DNA of 64,000 nucleotides from Sphingomonas sp. KR3-1 (GTDB lineage: Bacteria; Pseudomonadota; Alphaproteobacteria; Sphingomonadales; Sphingomonadaceae), in assembly GCF_040049295.1 (NCBI RefSeq), contig NZ_JBDZDQ010000004.1:186001-250000 (forward strand), in the 5' to 3' direction. The notes beneath the pieces were generated by a model. It was not told the origin of the DNA, did not search any database, and was given only the letters and a program-made list of their open reading frames with translations. Positions within the stretch are counted from its first letter, which is position 1. Every line of letters begins with the position of its first letter. Of this stretch, positions 63,660 through 64,000 are shown in pieces. Both the position numbers and the translations under genes were made by a program.

Positions 63660-64000
63660 TCCGCCGCCTCGCCGCCGCCCTGCTCGCGCTCGCCCTGTGG
63701 GGCTGTGGCGAGAAGCCCGCCGCCGATGCCGGGGCTGCCGACCCGGCGCTGTGGGTGGTCAGGGATGCCGACACCACCATCTATCTGTTCGGCACCGTGC
63801 ACGTGCTGAAGCCCGGCCTCCGCTGGTTCGACGGCGGGGTGAAACAGGCGTTCGACGCCTCGGACACGCTGGTGCTCGAGCTGGTGATGCCGCCCGAGGC
63901 CGAGATGCAGAAGATCGTTGCCGACCTGGGCACGCATGCCCCGGGCACGCCGCTGCCCGACACGCTGCCCCCGGCCGAGGCGGCCCGGATGCGCGCGGCG
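63656..64000 (+). CDS. TraB/GumN-family lipoprotein, copy 2 (partial)
   Basis: Partial at the window end; 115 residues visible. It begins with a GTG that overlaps the stop of copy 1 (GTGA). The leader MIRRLAAALLALALWGC is a lipobox, and LWVVRDADTTIYLFGTVHVL, then KPGLRWFDGGVKQAFDASDT matches the start of the TraB/GumN domain in copy 1. The two form a tandem paralogous pair. Confidence 0.88.
   Translation, partial: MIRRLAAALLALALWGCGEKPAADAGAADPALWVVRDADTTIYLFGTVHVLKPGLRWFDGGVKQAFDASDTLVLELVMPPEAEMQKIVADLGTHAPGTPLPDTLPPAEAARMRAA

Overview
This is a high-GC chromosomal window from an alphaproteobacterium, most likely a Sphingomonas-type sphingomonad. Several things point there. ManD closely resembles the well-known Novosphingobium enzyme. 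There is a large sphingomonad-style TonB-dependent receptor, an intracellular PHA depolymerase and an alphaproteobacterial cpa/tad pilus cluster. Many ATGA/GTGA start-stop overlaps occur, and intergenic spaces carry GC-rich palindromic repeats. There is no complete tRNA, rRNA, CRISPR array or prophage. All assignments come from reading the sequence; no database search was run.

Layout. 0-8 kb: phaZ, an MsbA-like ABC exporter, an orphan membrane PAS histidine kinase, the divergent ohr/ohrR peroxide pair with twin operators, and a saccharopine-dehydrogenase-like oxidoreductase. 8-21 kb: rnr, glpD, a PilZ protein, a pectinesterase overlapping a 2OG-Fe(II) oxygenase, type-3 proS, and small membrane or metabolic genes (DMT transporter, DUF938 methyltransferase, ICMT-like, tail-collar, DUF2236). 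21-26.6 kb: the glycine cleavage operon gcvT-gcvH-lipoprotein-gcvPA-gcvPB behind a tandem glycine riboswitch. 26.6-32.4 kb: cupin, lipoprotein, ispH, thrB, rnhA, a TPR-PRMT7/9-like methyltransferase and a thioesterase.

32.6-43.9 kb is an acidic-polysaccharide/uronate utilisation locus: GH105, DUF4861, an alginate-lyase-family protein, a TonB-dependent receptor, an unrecognised large secreted toroid-like protein, a FadR-type GntR regulator and D-mannonate dehydratase. Four near-identical operators (TTGGCCTKACCA and its complement) sit in front of GH105, the receptor, the large secreted protein and manD. This suggests one uronate-responsive regulon feeding D-mannonate towards KDG.

44-56 kb: a GIY-YIG gene flanked by 37-bp hairpin inverted repeats, a small DUF1508 gene, a FAD oxidoreductase/hydrolase operon, and a Tad pilus cluster (cpaA, cpaBCDE, tadB, tadC) that lacks both the cpaF/tadA motor ATPase and a Flp pilin. 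Two tandem paralogous membrane proteins follow it. 56-64 kb: a secreted chorismate-lyase-like protein, ppdK, glyQ/glyS and two tandem TraB/GumN genes.

The strongest oddities are three. glyS carries a 117-bp (39-codon) in-frame insertion made of a tRNA 3' end plus a paired-hairpin repeat, near a separate low-GC mosaic patch. The GIY-YIG gene's hairpin termini match gene-less copies elsewhere in the window, including the one in glyS. The polysaccharide locus has a four-site regulon.
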